A DNA stretch of 64,000 nt, taken from Gammaproteobacteria bacterium 42_54_T18. Its GTDB lineage: Bacteria > Pseudomonadota > Gammaproteobacteria > Pseudomonadales > Ketobacteraceae. The stretch's first letter is position 1. Each line of letters begins with the position of its first letter. Positions 39,801-49,079 of this stretch are shown piece by piece. A model generated the notes under the pieces. That model saw only the letters and a program-made list of their open reading frames with translations, ran no database searches and was not told the origin of the DNA. The DNA lies in assembly GCA_002163245.1 (NCBI GenBank), contig MAAL01000025.1, forward strand, positions 1-64,000, given 5' to 3'. A program made the position numbers and the translations under genes.

Positions 39801-42800
39801 ATGAACGTGCCGCCTCATCCTCAGCCAATCGAATAATTTCTGTCTCACGCTCCTCATATTCAAGATGACTAATATCTCGAATATCCATAAACCACTCAGA
39901 TGGTTCCCTAATAACTTGGGTCGCTACGCCATCATCAACAAGAAAAGAAGTACGCAACGACTCATGTCGATCAACAAGTGCCTGAAATGCCTTCTTTAAC
40001 GCATTGGTATTTAACGGCCCATTAATACGTATAGTGGCAGGCATGTTGTATGAAGTACTGATATTAAATTCTGAATCACCGGTTTCTAACTGATTCAAGA
40101 ACCATAATCGCTGCTGGGCAAAAGATAACGGCAACTCTTGCTCACGATCAACCTGCTCCACTTTGGGTGCAGTTAATCCTGACACCTGCTTGCCATCAGC
40201 CAAACGAAGCACTAGCTGCTCAATGGTTGATGCTGAGAACAAGGCTTTTACCGGCAAGTCAATATCAAACCCATCTCGTATCCGGGACATACACTGCGTT
40301 GCGAGCAAAGAGTGACCGCCCAATTCAAAGAAGTCACTGGTGACGCCTACTTTTTCTAACCCTAAGATAGACTTCCAGATATCGACCATTTTTTCTTCAT
40401 CGGCATTACGTGCTTCAACAAACTCACCCAAAACCAACATATCGGCACTGGGGTTCGGTAACGCTTTTCGATCTATTTTCCCGTTTGGTGTTAACGGAAA
40501 TTCATCCAACAAAATAAAGGCTGCAGGCATCATGTAATCAGGTAGATCAACACGAATGGCATCTCGAATAGCGGGAACGACCGCATCGGATGGCTGACTA
40601 GAAACAACATACGCCACCAAAGACTTATGGCCCGCAGCATCATCGCTTGTCACAACCAAGCTTTCTTGAACCATATCCACAGAATTAACGGCCGTTTCAA
40701 TTTCACCCAACTCTATACGGAAGCCACGCACCTTCACCTGATGATCGATACGCCCTAAATATTCTAAGTTTCCGTTCGGCATATACCGAGCCAGATCCCC
40801 TGTACGATACATACGAACATATTTATCCGCATGCACATCATTTCGGCCAGCTTCAAGGTGATTAAGCAAGAATTTCTCTGTCGTCATCTCTGACAGATTC
40901 TTATAACCCTGAGTTACGCCCGTTCCAGACAAATACAACTCGCCGGCAATACCTGGAGGTACAAGAGCGCCATGTTGATTTAACAAGTACGCTCTTGTAT
41001 TACTAATGGGTCGACCAATAGTTGCCAGCGCATCTTTCTGACGTAACGTATACGTTGAATAAGTCGTGTCCTCTGAAGGCCCGTACAAATCGTAAACACG
41101 CTCTACAGACGTTGTGTCATACAACAAATCTACCAAGCTGGCAGGCAACGCCTCCCCCGCCAAGTTAATGATTTTTACGTTAGCAGGAATTGCATTCTCT
41201 CGCTGAAGCGCAGCAATTGCAGAAGGTACCGTGTTAACCAAAGTAACATCATCCGCTGCCGGTATATGCGGTAATGCCAACACATTATCCGCAAGAATGA
41301 TTGTTCCGCCCGCCGATAGCGTTACAAATATCTCCCAAACCGACAAATCAAAACAAATAGACGTTGCGGCCAATACTCCGGCCAAATCACTCTGGCTATA
41401 AACCGTATGGGCCCAATGCACCATTGCGGTGGAATTGCCATGGGAAATCATCACACCCTTTGGCTTGCCTGTAGAACCAGAGGTATAAATAACATAACTT
41501 AACTGCGAGTTCGGAACATCCAATGCCAGATTTGAGGTGTCATAATCGCTCAACACACCCTTTAGATTATCTAATGGTAAAACGGTAAAACCAGCGCTTG
41601 AATCGGTTGCTTCTTGATTCTCCGGCAACATTGCAATCAAACTTTGCTCAGTCAGTACAACCGGTGCTGCAGCATCTTCCAACATATAAGCAACACGGTC
41701 TTGCGGATAATTAGGGTCAAGCGGAACATAAGCTGCTCCCGTTTTTAAGATTGCCATCATACCTACAATCATATCGGTACAACGATGCAAACACACACCC
41801 ACCAAAGATTCTTGGCTCACACCTAATGTTTGTAAATGTCTTGCTAACGCATTCGCTCTTTCATTAATTTGTTTGTACGTTAAACGATCATTATCAAACA
41901 CCAAGGCAATATCATTTGGTGTACTCGCAACCTGCTGCTCAAACAGGCCATGAAGCGTACTATCAAGAGGCAGATCTACATCGAGGTCATTGTAATTTTC
42001 CAATAACAGAGAACGCTCACCAGAAGATAAGATATTTAGCTCGCCCACACTCACTGCTGCATCAGCAAGAACCGCATCAACAAGTGTCATATAACGATCG
42101 GCAAATGCCTTGATAGTAGACTCATCAAATAGATCCGTGGCGTATTCTAAGTCACCATGCAGCACACCGGATTCTTCACTAAACTGCAATGTCATATCAA
42201 ACTTTGATGTGCCTGGTGAGGTATGTACGCTACCAACGTTCACACCAGCCAGGTTAAATGCTTCATCAATTGTAGAGTTCTGCAAAACGAACATCACTTG
42301 GAATACCGGTGAGTAACTCATATCTCTCGGTATATTCAGACTCTCCACTACACGCTCAAAAGGCATATCTTGATTGGCAAAGGCCCCTTGGGTGGTTTTA
42401 CGAATGCGACTCAAAAAGTCTGTAAAACTCGGATTCCCTGAAAAGTCAGAACGTAATGCCAAGGTATTCACAAAGAAACCAATCAGCTTTTCCAACTCTT
42501 CCGTAGAACGGTTGGCAATTGGCGTTCCCACACAAACATCATCACTCTGCGTATATTGATGTAGCAACACTTTAAACGTCGCAAGTAATGTCATATAAAA
42601 CGTGACACCCTGGGATCGACTTAACTGCTTAAGCGCCACCACTTTGCTCCTGGGTATGGAGAAATAGTAGTTCGCTCCTTCAAAGCTTTGCTCTGGTGGA
42701 CGTGGTCTGTCCGTTGGAAAATCTAATACGGGTACGCCGATTAAATGTTGCTTCCAATACTCCAACTGATCATCAATTAAGTTGCCATCAAATAATTGTT

Positions 42801-45495
42801 TCTGCCACATGGCAAAATCCACATACTGAATTGGCATATCACGTAGCTGAGGTGTCTCTTCTCTTACTTCTGCCTCATAGGCTTTTGCGATTTCTTCTGT
42901 AATAACACTTAATGACCAACCATCAGCTGCAATATGATGGATCGTGATCATTAGCAGGTATTGCTCAGCGCTTCGTCCCTTTAGCGTCTCACTCTCCTCA
43001 TCTGGCAACTGGATTAAGTTGGCTCGAATAACCGGGCCATGCTCCAAGTCAAACGGCGTGCGCGCTTCTATGCGAACAGCATCTTCCACCGAACGACTTA
43101 ACGCTGGCTCTTGAAGATAGGTCATGTCTTTGACATCAAATGCCCATGTTTCAGGCGCCTTAATTACCTGTAACGCATGTCCATCTTGTTCTACATAAAC
43201 CGTTCTAAATATCTCGTGACGCGTCACCATACTTTCAAAAGCTTTTGCTAAAGCTTCAACGTCAAGTGCCCCCTGCATTTTTAATGCAAACGGCAAATTA
43301 TAGGCGGCATTTCTTTCATGTAATTTATCAAAAAACCACATCCGTTTTTGTGAAAACGACAATGGCATAAACTCTTCGCGTTCCGCTGCAACTAATGCAG
43401 GTAACGTAGAGGTTTTGGTATCAGTAATGGCATCAGCAAGTACCGCAGCCAAAGCTTTAAAGTCTTCAGCATCAAACAACGCCGGCAACTCCATATGCAC
43501 ATCAAAGCGCTCTTTCATGCGGGTGAAAAGCTGCGTTATCTGCAGGGAATCTATGCCCAAAGCCATCAAACTTTGGTCTTCTTTAATCTTGCTCATTGTT
43601 TCGCCAATTTCATTAGCGACCAATGCCTTAAGATAAACAATTAGACGAGGTTCTTTCTCTTCATCACCCAATGCTAACCATTCATCCCGGGAAAGCTTCA
43701 CCCCCGCTTCAATGGCTTCTTTGTTACTACCACTGTTATCTTGCATTGAGCTAATATCAACGACGTCGTGAGTTTCATCGATAAACGCTTGTTTGTTACC
43801 GCGACGCTGGATTTTACCACTGGATGTTTTTAGGATCTTACCGGGGCGTAAGTACACAATAGTATGCACTTGAAGCTCATGATTTTCTGCAACTGCCTGA
43901 CGTATAGAGGCAGAAACAACATCCGTATTAAGTCGACGACGGAAACGTCGCTCAACTTCCTGAACAACAATCAAACGCTCTTCACCATCAACTTCGACAG
44001 AGAACGCTGCTCCTGCGTCCGCTTTTAAGGCAACATTACTTTTTTGAACAGTGTGCTCAATATCCTGAGGGTAATGGTTGCCACCTCGGATGATGATGAC
44101 GTCTTTCATTCGCCCAGTGATATACAGGTTGCCATCAATTAAACAGCCTAAATCTCCTGTACGTAAGAATGGCCCTTTACCGCACTCAGTAAAGCCCTGG
44201 AATGTTTCTTGAGACGCCTGTTCATTCTGCCAATAACCTTCTGCAATATGCCCACCAGAAGCCCAGATTTCACCAACTGCACATTCGGGTAACTCTGCAC
44301 AGGTTGACGGGTCAGCAATCACAATAGCGGCATCCAAATATGCACCACCGTTGGAGACAAGCTCCATCGTCTTGCCATCAAAGTCAGAGCCAACAACAAT
44401 TGCTTTATTTTGTTCTAAATCAGCGGCGCTAACAACTTCATAACGCGGGGTGTCACCTTTAGGTGCACAGGAAATAACAAGAGTGGATTCAGCCAATCCG
44501 TATGTTGGTGTAAACGTTCCTCGAACAAAACCGGAGGGCTCATACGTTTCAATAAACTTCTCAATCGTTTGAGGGCGAACCGCCTCAGCACCCGATAACG
44601 CATGACGAATAGTCGAAAGATCAAGCTCTTCTCGCTGCTCATCGGAAATTTGTTTAATCGCTAACTCATAAGCAAAGTTAGGCGCACAAATGACAGTACC
44701 GTTATAATCTGTCACTGCCTTTAACCAACGCATGGGTTTTTGCAGAAAAGAGGCTGGGGACATAAACACAGCCTGCACTCCCAGATACATGGGCTGCAGG
44801 GTCATACCAATCAATCCCATATCATGGAACAATGGCACCCAACTCACGAACACTTCAGTATCGTTAAATTCAAAACCATTTTGAATTTGTGCTTCATTCG
44901 CAATCAGGTTGCGATGACTTACCATGACACCTTTTGGGTTACCTGTTGAGCCAGAGGTATATTGCAAGAATGCAATGCTAGCTTTTTCAATATCTGGATA
45001 TGTCCAGCCAGCAGACTCACTAGCCTCAACCGTATCAACTTCTAACCATTGAAGATCAGACAGCCCTTCGGTTTCTTGAAATAAGGGCTCTGCAACACGC
45101 ATCACCTTCGAAGTACATAACACTAGCGATGGATCACAATCATCAATAATTGATTGCAGGCGCCCTAAATTCTGATTTCTTCTTGGTGGATAAGCCGGTA
45201 CTGCAACCATTCCTGCATACAGACAACCAAAAAAACCATAAAGAAAGTCTAAACTTGAAGGAAACAACAATAATGCCCTGTCCCCTTCTTTACCAAGAGA
45301 TAACAAACGTTGAGCAACCGCTTTGGCTTGGGTATCCAGCTCACCAAAGGTAACGTCAACGCCAGCCTCTTCACCATCAGGCAAAAAGGTATAAGCTATT
45401 TTAGTTGGATGTTTTTCTGCCCGTTCTTGTAAAAGCGCAACAAAGGTGGGTTTATCAGTAGGGACGACTTGGTTCAAGCATACATCGCTGGACAT
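36817..45495 (-). CDS. NRPS1: FAAL-ACP-C-A-T-C-A-T, lipopeptide initiation enzyme
   Basis: The first gene of the line, 2892 residues. Residues 1-590 are a fatty acyl-AMP ligase (SSLDFLYGFFGCLYAGMVAVPAYPP; YTSGSTGNPKGVMVSH), which activates a free fatty acid and loads it on the ACP at about 610-690 (LGIDSLQ near 648). C1 follows (HHIAADGWS near 855). A1 (YTSGSTGKPKG near 1337) gives code DLWNNALTYK, one change from the Ala code DLFNNALTYK. T1 has GGHSLL near 1728. C2 is LCL-type (HHIISDGWS near 1937). A2 (YTSGTTGNPKG near 2420) gives DFWNIGMVHK, the standard Thr code. T2 has GGHSLL near 2823. The acidic tail (DEDMAALLAEIEGMSDED) resembles C-terminal docking segments. The visible start is acyl-Ala(?)-Thr. 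It is divergent from the TolC-family gene. Confidence 0.96.
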   Translation of the reverse strand: MSSDVCLNQVVPTDKPTFVALLQERAEKHPTKIAYTFLPDGEEAGVDVTFGELDTQAKAVAQRLLSLGKEGDRALLLFPSSLDFLYGFFGCLYAGMVAVPAYPPRRNQNLGRLQSIIDDCDPSLVLCTSKVMRVAEPLFQETEGLSDLQWLEVDTVEASESAGWTYPDIEKASIAFLQYTSGSTGNPKGVMVSHRNLIANEAQIQNGFEFNDTEVFVSWVPLFHDMGLIGMTLQPMYLGVQAVFMSPASFLQKPMRWLKAVTDYNGTVICAPNFAYELAIKQISDEQREELDLSTIRHALSGAEAVRPQTIEKFIETYEPSGFVRGTFTPTYGLAESTLVISCAPKGDTPRYEVVSAADLEQNKAIVVGSDFDGKTMELVSNGGAYLDAAIVIADPSTCAELPECAVGEIWASGGHIAEGYWQNEQASQETFQGFTECGKGPFLRTGDLGCLIDGNLYITGRMKDVIIIRGGNHYPQDIEHTVQKSNVALKADAGAAFSVEVDGEERLIVVQEVERRFRRRLNTDVVSASIRQAVAENHELQVHTIVYLRPGKILKTSSGKIQRRGNKQAFIDETHDVVDISSMQDNSGSNKEAIEAGVKLSRDEWLALGDEEKEPRLIVYLKALVANEIGETMSKIKEDQSLMALGIDSLQITQLFTRMKERFDVHMELPALFDAEDFKALAAVLADAITDTKTSTLPALVAAEREEFMPLSFSQKRMWFFDKLHERNAAYNLPFALKMQGALDVEALAKAFESMVTRHEIFRTVYVEQDGHALQVIKAPETWAFDVKDMTYLQEPALSRSVEDAVRIEARTPFDLEHGPVIRANLIQLPDEESETLKGRSAEQYLLMITIHHIAADGWSLSVITEEIAKAYEAEVREETPQLRDMPIQYVDFAMWQKQLFDGNLIDDQLEYWKQHLIGVPVLDFPTDRPRPPEQSFEGANYYFSIPRSKVVALKQLSRSQGVTFYMTLLATFKVLLHQYTQSDDVCVGTPIANRSTEELEKLIGFFVNTLALRSDFSGNPSFTDFLSRIRKTTQGAFANQDMPFERVVESLNIPRDMSYSPVFQVMFVLQNSTIDEAFNLAGVNVGSVHTSPGTSKFDMTLQFSEESGVLHGDLEYATDLFDESTIKAFADRYMTLVDAVLADAAVSVGELNILSSGERSLLLENYNDLDVDLPLDSTLHGLFEQQVASTPNDIALVFDNDRLTYKQINERANALARHLQTLGVSQESLVGVCLHRCTDMIVGMMAILKTGAAYVPLDPNYPQDRVAYMLEDAAAPVVLTEQSLIAMLPENQEATDSSAGFTVLPLDNLKGVLSDYDTSNLALDVPNSQLSYVIYTSGSTGKPKGVMISHGNSTAMVHWAHTVYSQSDLAGVLAATSICFDLSVWEIFVTLSAGGTIILADNVLALPHIPAADDVTLVNTVPSAIAALQRENAIPANVKIINLAGEALPASLVDLLYDTTSVERVYDLYGPSEDTTYSTYTLRQKDALATIGRPISNTRAYLLNQHGALVPPGIAGELYLSGTGVTQGYKNLSEMTTEKFLLNHLEAGRNDVHADKYVRMYRTGDLARYMPNGNLEYLGRIDHQVKVRGFRIELGEIETAVNSVDMVQESLVVTSDDAAGHKSLVAYVVSSQPSDAVVPAIRDAIRVDLPDYMMPAAFILLDEFPLTPNGKIDRKALPNPSADMLVLGEFVEARNADEEKMVDIWKSILGLEKVGVTSDFFELGGHSLLATQCMSRIRDGFDIDLPVKALFSASTIEQLVLRLADGKQVSGLTAPKVEQVDREQELPLSFAQQRLWFLNQLETGDSEFNISTSYNMPATIRINGPLNTNALKKAFQALVDRHESLRTSFLVDDGVATQVIREPSEWFMDIRDISHLEYEERETEIIRLAEDEAARSFDLILGPINKARRIRLMRSRLLKSAEQEHVLLLTMHHIISDGWSLGVIIEEIAELYGAIIESRDSQLPPLEIQYVDYAKWQRDWMDGPVFDHQLAFWKQHLDGVPVLEMPTDRPRPALQTFAGEYEHVKFSLELTQRLNELSQSQGSTLFMTLLSGFYALLYRYTGQGDICVGTPVANRAREEFENLIGCFVNTLALRADLSENPRFVDLMMQVQDTTLSAYEHQDIPFERLVDKLGVARDKSHSPLFQVMFTLQNASTDHELRLPGLELDLLPSVMKTAKFDLTLNLTEKDDGLDGILEYNTDLFDAATVHRMVGHLESILEAAVEHPHTRLSDLPILPEAETKLLLEDWNSVDAEFEYNSSIHELFEKQVALNPDAMALTFNGESLSYGSLNAQANQLAHWLRSKGVVADQLVGISLHRSPSMLVAILGVLKAGGAYVPVDPTNPEARIQYILKDAAVKLLITDSVVSATLAVDSGVGVAGRYEACCLDLIASELEAQSSENLEAISGPENRAYVIYTSGTTGNPKGVLIPHSNVARLFSATDQWYGFNGDDVWTMFHSFAFDFTVWEIWGALLHGGRLVIVPQEVAKSTEDFYQLVQREKVTVLNQTPSAFTQFIRVDAEVIERGGSDLSLRSVIFGGEALDFAALQKWNENHGLDSPQLVNMYGITETTVHVTYHRVTETDLDKRQSLIGRPIPDLDLYILDAHGNPVPIGVVGEIHVGSQGLCHGYLNQPVLTDERFIVNPFPVSVERESGLYDRLYKTGDIGRYLPDGTVEYMGRIDDQVKIRGYRIELGEIESAISQFVGVREAVVLVREDHPGDKRLVAYIAANESDIDLVKLKASIKKTLPDYMVPSAFVVLDEFPLTGNGKVNKNALPAPEGGTGASSAYVEPRNETESALVDIWSSVLGVDRVGVVDNFFDIGGHSLLATQVVSRIREHFDVELALSAMFEDPTIEAIALHLLQVELEGTDDEDMAALLAEIEGMSDEDLDNL

Positions 45496-45942
45496 ATTTT
45501 CTTCTATTCCTAGGGTTTTTCTTATTATTTTTTGATTATTGTTGCATCTACCGACTAAGCACTATCTCTGTTTAGTCGAATTCTGGCCGTATAATACTGT
45601 TTTAACTCGTATTTTTAACGGATACACGTCTTATTTTCAACGAAAAGCGTGCACTGCATTTATTATTCTATCAATTGCATATGACACTTTGAGAAAGTTC
45701 ACGCAAAAGTTAAGTCGGCTTACTCTATGCAAAAACGCTGCATTTTTAAAGTAGACAGCGCGTGTACAGCAAGACAAAATTGAAATTTATCCCATTTTTT
45801 TGCGGATTAAGTTAACTAAACCCTAAAAATAACTGTCATACTCAATAATTAGGTAAGGCATTTTTAAAAATAACGATAATAATTAAGGTCTTTAGGCACA
45901 ATCAAGACCACGTCGTATCAACAGATGGATCATATAATACTA
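45496..45942. promoter_or_regulatory. Shared AT-rich upstream region of NRPS1 and the TolC-family gene
   Basis: This 447-base non-coding region separates two divergently read genes, so it must hold promoters for both. It is strongly AT-rich toward both ends. I find no clear operator, palindrome or regulator gene beside it. The ribosome site of NRPS1 (AGGAATAGAAG) is weak. Confidence 0.5.
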
Positions 45943-47574
45943 ATGAAGACTCGATTTAGGAAGTTTCAGTCGACACTGCTATTTGCCACAAGTATCGCCC
46001 TCTCAACAACAGCACTTTCTGCCAACTTATTAGAGACCTATCAGCTAGCCTCAAGAAATGACCCTGACTGGGCAGCGAAAAAAGCGAAATTTTTAGGGGA
46101 TAGAGAGGCCGTTAATCAGGCATTTGGGGCGTTGTTACCAAATGCGGCAATCAAGGCACAGTATGGGCAACGTGAATATGAAGGTACGAGTTTTGATTCA
46201 CTAAACTCAACAGCTAGCGGCTGTGAAAGCTTCATAAATAACGCTATTACTGCCATTAACGATGATGATGATGCAACAGCCGTTGAAACAGTGGGGCTGT
46301 CGGATTGTTTTAGTGCTTTTACCGGAGACTTTCCAACTTCCACCCAGTCTACCACCCATCAAAGTTATAGCTTCACTCTAATACAACCCTTGTTCAGGGC
46401 AGACCGTTGGTACAAATACAAAGGCGCTCAAAGCCTGGAAAAAAGCCAAGAATCCGAACTCGCGTTAGCTCAGCAAGACCTTGTCTTAAAAGTAGCTGAA
46501 GCATACTTTGGTGTGTTACGCGCCCAAGAAGAATACCGCCTTGCCAAGGTGGAGAAAAAAAGCCTAAGGACTCAACTTACCGAAATCAAAAATCGTTATA
46601 AACTCGGCTTAGTTAGAGATACAGATTTATTTGAAGTACAAGGTACTTACGACCTAGCGAAAGCAGCCGAAATGGTCTCAAAGGTTGCTCTAGATAATAT
46701 AAAAGAGGATTTGGCATTAGTTACCGGGCAAAACGAAGTCATGGTTACCCCTCTCCCACCGAACATACCTGTTGATGCTCCCAAACCACTTGCAAGAAAA
46801 GACTGGGAGGATTTCGCCAAGCGAAATAACTATCAAATCATAGCGGCTCGATTCGCTGTTGATGCATCTCGCAAACAAATAAAGGAAAAACGTTCTGGTC
46901 ATGCCCCTACCGTTGATTTTGGCATAGAGTACTCAAATACCAAAGGAGCCGGTGGGTTCTCAGGAGATACAAAAACTACAACTATCGGCATCCAAATGAC
47001 CATGCCAATCTTCTCAGGCGGCATCGTCACCTCACAAGAAAACCAGGCCCGTCACCAAGAAAGAGAAGCTAAATACAACCTAGAATTAGCCACTCGCAAC
47101 GCAATCCGTGAAACGCGTCAATACCACAACAAAGTCATGTCTGACGTAAGTACATTTGAAGCTCGAAAGCGCGCAGTAAAATCCAACAATAGCGCCTACA
47201 AGGCTATCAAGGCGGGTTACGAATCAGGGTTACGCTCCTTATCTGATGTTCTCTCTTCGCAGAAAAAGGTATTTACCGCTAAGAAAGAGCTAACTACCGC
47301 TCGTGTTGATTACATCACCAACACGTTAAAGCTTAAAAAAGCATCAGGCATTCTTAACCCCAACGACTTAGAAGTCTTAAACGGGTGGCTAGACACCAGC
47401 ACCAGCAATGCCTCTTTTACGGCTGAAAATGACGAGCTAACTCTAGATGAAATCGATGGCATCGATTTAAAACGTGGCACTCAATTACGCTCATTCGATG
47501 ATGAGAAGAAAGAAAAGAAACCAACTCACAAAAGTTTATTTGATGCCTATAAAGCATGGAAAGGTGAGAAATAA
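45943..47574 (+). CDS. TolC-family outer-membrane efflux channel protein
   Basis: This gene encodes a periplasm-spanning outer-membrane channel subunit that would work as a trimer with an inner-membrane pump. I place the start at the second in-frame ATG (45943) because the product then opens with a proper signal peptide (MKTRFRKFQSTLLFATSIAL, cleavage near ALSA-NLL); an upstream ATG at 45925 would add six residues. Typical family segments are LLETYQLASRNDPDW at the mature start, the long coiled-coil helices (LRAQEEYRLAKVEKKSLRTQ; KNRYKLGLVRDTDLFEVQ) and the second repeat (GYESGLRSLSDVLSSQKKVF). The tail after about residue 490 is charged and loop-like. It stands divergent to the first NRPS gene with no pump genes nearby, so a role in exporting the lipopeptide is suggested by position only. 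Confidence 0.9.
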   Translation: MKTRFRKFQSTLLFATSIALSTTALSANLLETYQLASRNDPDWAAKKAKFLGDREAVNQAFGALLPNAAIKAQYGQREYEGTSFDSLNSTASGCESFINNAITAINDDDDATAVETVGLSDCFSAFTGDFPTSTQSTTHQSYSFTLIQPLFRADRWYKYKGAQSLEKSQESELALAQQDLVLKVAEAYFGVLRAQEEYRLAKVEKKSLRTQLTEIKNRYKLGLVRDTDLFEVQGTYDLAKAAEMVSKVALDNIKEDLALVTGQNEVMVTPLPPNIPVDAPKPLARKDWEDFAKRNNYQIIAARFAVDASRKQIKEKRSGHAPTVDFGIEYSNTKGAGGFSGDTKTTTIGIQMTMPIFSGGIVTSQENQARHQEREAKYNLELATRNAIRETRQYHNKVMSDVSTFEARKRAVKSNNSAYKAIKAGYESGLRSLSDVLSSQKKVFTAKKELTTARVDYITNTLKLKKASGILNPNDLEVLNGWLDTSTSNASFTAENDELTLDEIDGIDLKRGTQLRSFDDEKKEKKPTHKSLFDAYKAWKGEK

Positions 47575-47593
47575 CTAAGTACTTAATAAGACA

Positions 47594-47627
47594 CTCCCAC
47601 AAGGGGCCTAACAGCCCCTTGTGGGAG
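47594..47627. terminator. Hairpin after the TolC-family gene
   Basis: A 14-base perfect stem (CTCCCACAAGGGGC / GCCCCTTGTGGGAG) with a 6-base loop starts 20 bases after the stop. It lacks a clear U-tract but its stability and place make it a likely transcription end. Confidence 0.65.
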
Positions 47628-47699
47628 TAGATGCCAAACCTTCTCTTACACTTGTGTTAAGTCAAACAGGTTTCAATTCGCCCACTATTACTGTAATCT

Positions 47700-47835
47700 A
47701 GCGCTCTTGTATAGGTGCCCCTACGGCTTAAATGGGAAGTTAGGTTAAAGTCCTACACTGCCCCCGCAACGGTCTCAGTCCGGAACCACCCTAAACAAAA
47801 CATGCAGCATTAACATTCTGCGAAAAGATCGACTA
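47700..47835 (+). ncRNA. Cobalamin riboswitch
   Basis: The leader has the conserved order of the cobalamin aptamer: AGGTGCCCCTACGG, then GGGAAGTTAGGTTAAAGTCC, then the B12 box core CTGCCCCCGCAACGGT and AGTCCGG. It lies directly upstream of cbtB on the same strand, within the transcript leader. In known examples adenosylcobalamin binding lowers expression of downstream uptake or synthesis genes. The exact 3' limit and expression platform are estimated. Confidence 0.9.
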
Positions 47836-47882
47836 AACTTAAGAAAATTTGATGTGCACGGGTGTGTGTACAGGAGAGAACA

Positions 47883-48065
47883 ATGCAACAACAAGCAATT
47901 TCTACAGAACAAAGCTCCCCCTTAACGCTATCAGTAGCACTTCAAGTTGTTAGTGCAATAGCTGTTGGTGCCGCCCTTTTATTTGTGGTCGGTTTTGCAC
48001 CGATGGATGTAGCACACAACGCTGCACACGATGCTCGTCACTCTTTTGCTTTTCCTTGCCACTAA
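47883..48065 (+). CDS. cbtB: CbtB, small subunit of the cobalt transporter
   Basis: A 60-residue protein with one membrane helix (VALQVVSAIAVGAALLFVVGF) and a His-bearing C-terminus (MDVAHNAAHDARHSFAFPCH) of the CbtB type, thought to bind Co2+. I chose the ATG at 47883 because GGAG lies at the right distance; an upstream ATG at 47862 falls in the leader. It follows the cobalamin riboswitch and precedes cbtA, the usual arrangement for this B12-controlled cobalt importer. Confidence 0.92.
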   Translation: MQQQAISTEQSSPLTLSVALQVVSAIAVGAALLFVVGFAPMDVAHNAAHDARHSFAFPCH

Positions 48066-48096
48066 GTAGTAATTACCACTAGTAATTATCGCTTTT

Positions 48097-48123
48097 AGAG
48101 AGCAAGCCAATCGCTAGCTCTCT
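48097..48123. other. Hairpin between cbtB and cbtA
   Basis: AGAGAGC and GCTCTCT form a 7-base stem around a 13-base loop in the 207-base cbtB-cbtA gap. It has no U-tract and may be a partial terminator or mRNA processing structure. Confidence 0.35.
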
Positions 48124-48272
48124 GGCAACAGGCACCCCCATTTTAGGCGCAATATAAGCAAACTCACTGTTTTTCCGTGGTTCAGCTGCAAGCACGTAAA
48201 ACGTCGCTCCTGCCTAAAAAACTCCCGCTCACTCCCCTTGAGCTATATATCCAAATTTTAGGAGACTCCATT

Positions 48273-49019
48273 ATGGCTTTCCGTAATATCTTATTATCCG
48301 CCATTGTTGTTGGCATATTCTCTGGCTTGCTCTACGGCCTGTTCCAACACTTTCAAATTAGTCCCATCATTTATGCTGCTGAAGCCTACGAAGTAGCAGA
48401 TGCCGCAGAAGCCCCTGCCCCCCATGGGCATGCTGAAACAGCAGGGCACCACGAGCATAACGAGGAAGCATGGGGTCCAGAAGATGGTGCAGAGCGGATT
48501 GGTTACACCATTGGCGCCGATATCGCTATCGGCATCGCTTATGCCCTGTTTATGATTTCATTAATGGCCCTACACAACCTGAAAGCAAACAAACCCAAGC
48601 TAACCATGGCAACAGGTGCTGTCTGGGGTATAGCGTCAATGCTCATCTTTTTTGCAGCGCCCGCTATGTTTGGGCTGCACCCCGAAGTACCTGGCACCGA
48701 AGCTGCAATCCTGGAAAATCGTCAAGGTTGGTGGTCTTTATGCGTCGCTCTCACCGCAGCAGGTATCGCAGTGCTGTATTACGCCCCCATAAAACTCAAA
48801 TTGGGCGGACTTCTTCTTGCTGCAATCCCTCATATAATTGGCGCGCCAATGCCGGAACACCATGGGTTTGCTAACACCGATCCTCAAGCTATAGAAGCTC
48901 TATCCCAGCTAACAACTCAATTCTACTTATTTACTGCAGTGGGTATGGGGATATTTTTCATTCTCCTAGGTGCGCTATCTGGATTAGCAGTTCAACGCTT
49001 TGTAAAACTCGACGCTTAA
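48273..49019 (+). CDS. cbtA: CbtA, membrane subunit of the cobalt transporter
   Basis: This 248-residue polytopic protein begins MAFRNILLSAIVVGIFSGL at an ATG preceded by AGGAG; longer in-frame starts upstream would add a leader without family resemblance. The family pattern is clear: five membrane segments, a His-rich external loop after the first (HGHAETAGHHEHNEE) and late conserved HIIGAPMPEHHG. CbtA with CbtB is a predicted cobalt importer supplying cobalamin synthesis, placed here behind a cobalamin riboswitch. Confidence 0.92.
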   Translation: MAFRNILLSAIVVGIFSGLLYGLFQHFQISPIIYAAEAYEVADAAEAPAPHGHAETAGHHEHNEEAWGPEDGAERIGYTIGADIAIGIAYALFMISLMALHNLKANKPKLTMATGAVWGIASMLIFFAAPAMFGLHPEVPGTEAAILENRQGWWSLCVALTAAGIAVLYYAPIKLKLGGLLLAAIPHIIGAPMPEHHGFANTDPQAIEALSQLTTQFYLFTAVGMGIFFILLGALSGLAVQRFVKLDA

Positions 49020-49055
49020 CTCAGGCGGCAGTTCAACGACAGCTAGACTACAATT

Positions 49056-49079
49056 AAGGGGGCTTCGGCCTCCTTTCTT
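49056..49079 (+). terminator. Rho-independent terminator after cbtA
   Basis: An 8-base stem with one G-U pair and a TTCG tetraloop (AAGGGGGC-TTCG-like-GCCTCCTT) is followed by TTTCTT. It begins 36 bases past the cbtA stop and ends the riboswitch operon. Confidence 0.8.

Noticed and set aside
48470-48874. Plus-strand open frame of 134 codons inside cbtA
   Set aside because: It lies wholly in another frame of cbtA, has an improbable composition rich in Arg, Ser and Cys, and has no ribosome site of its own.
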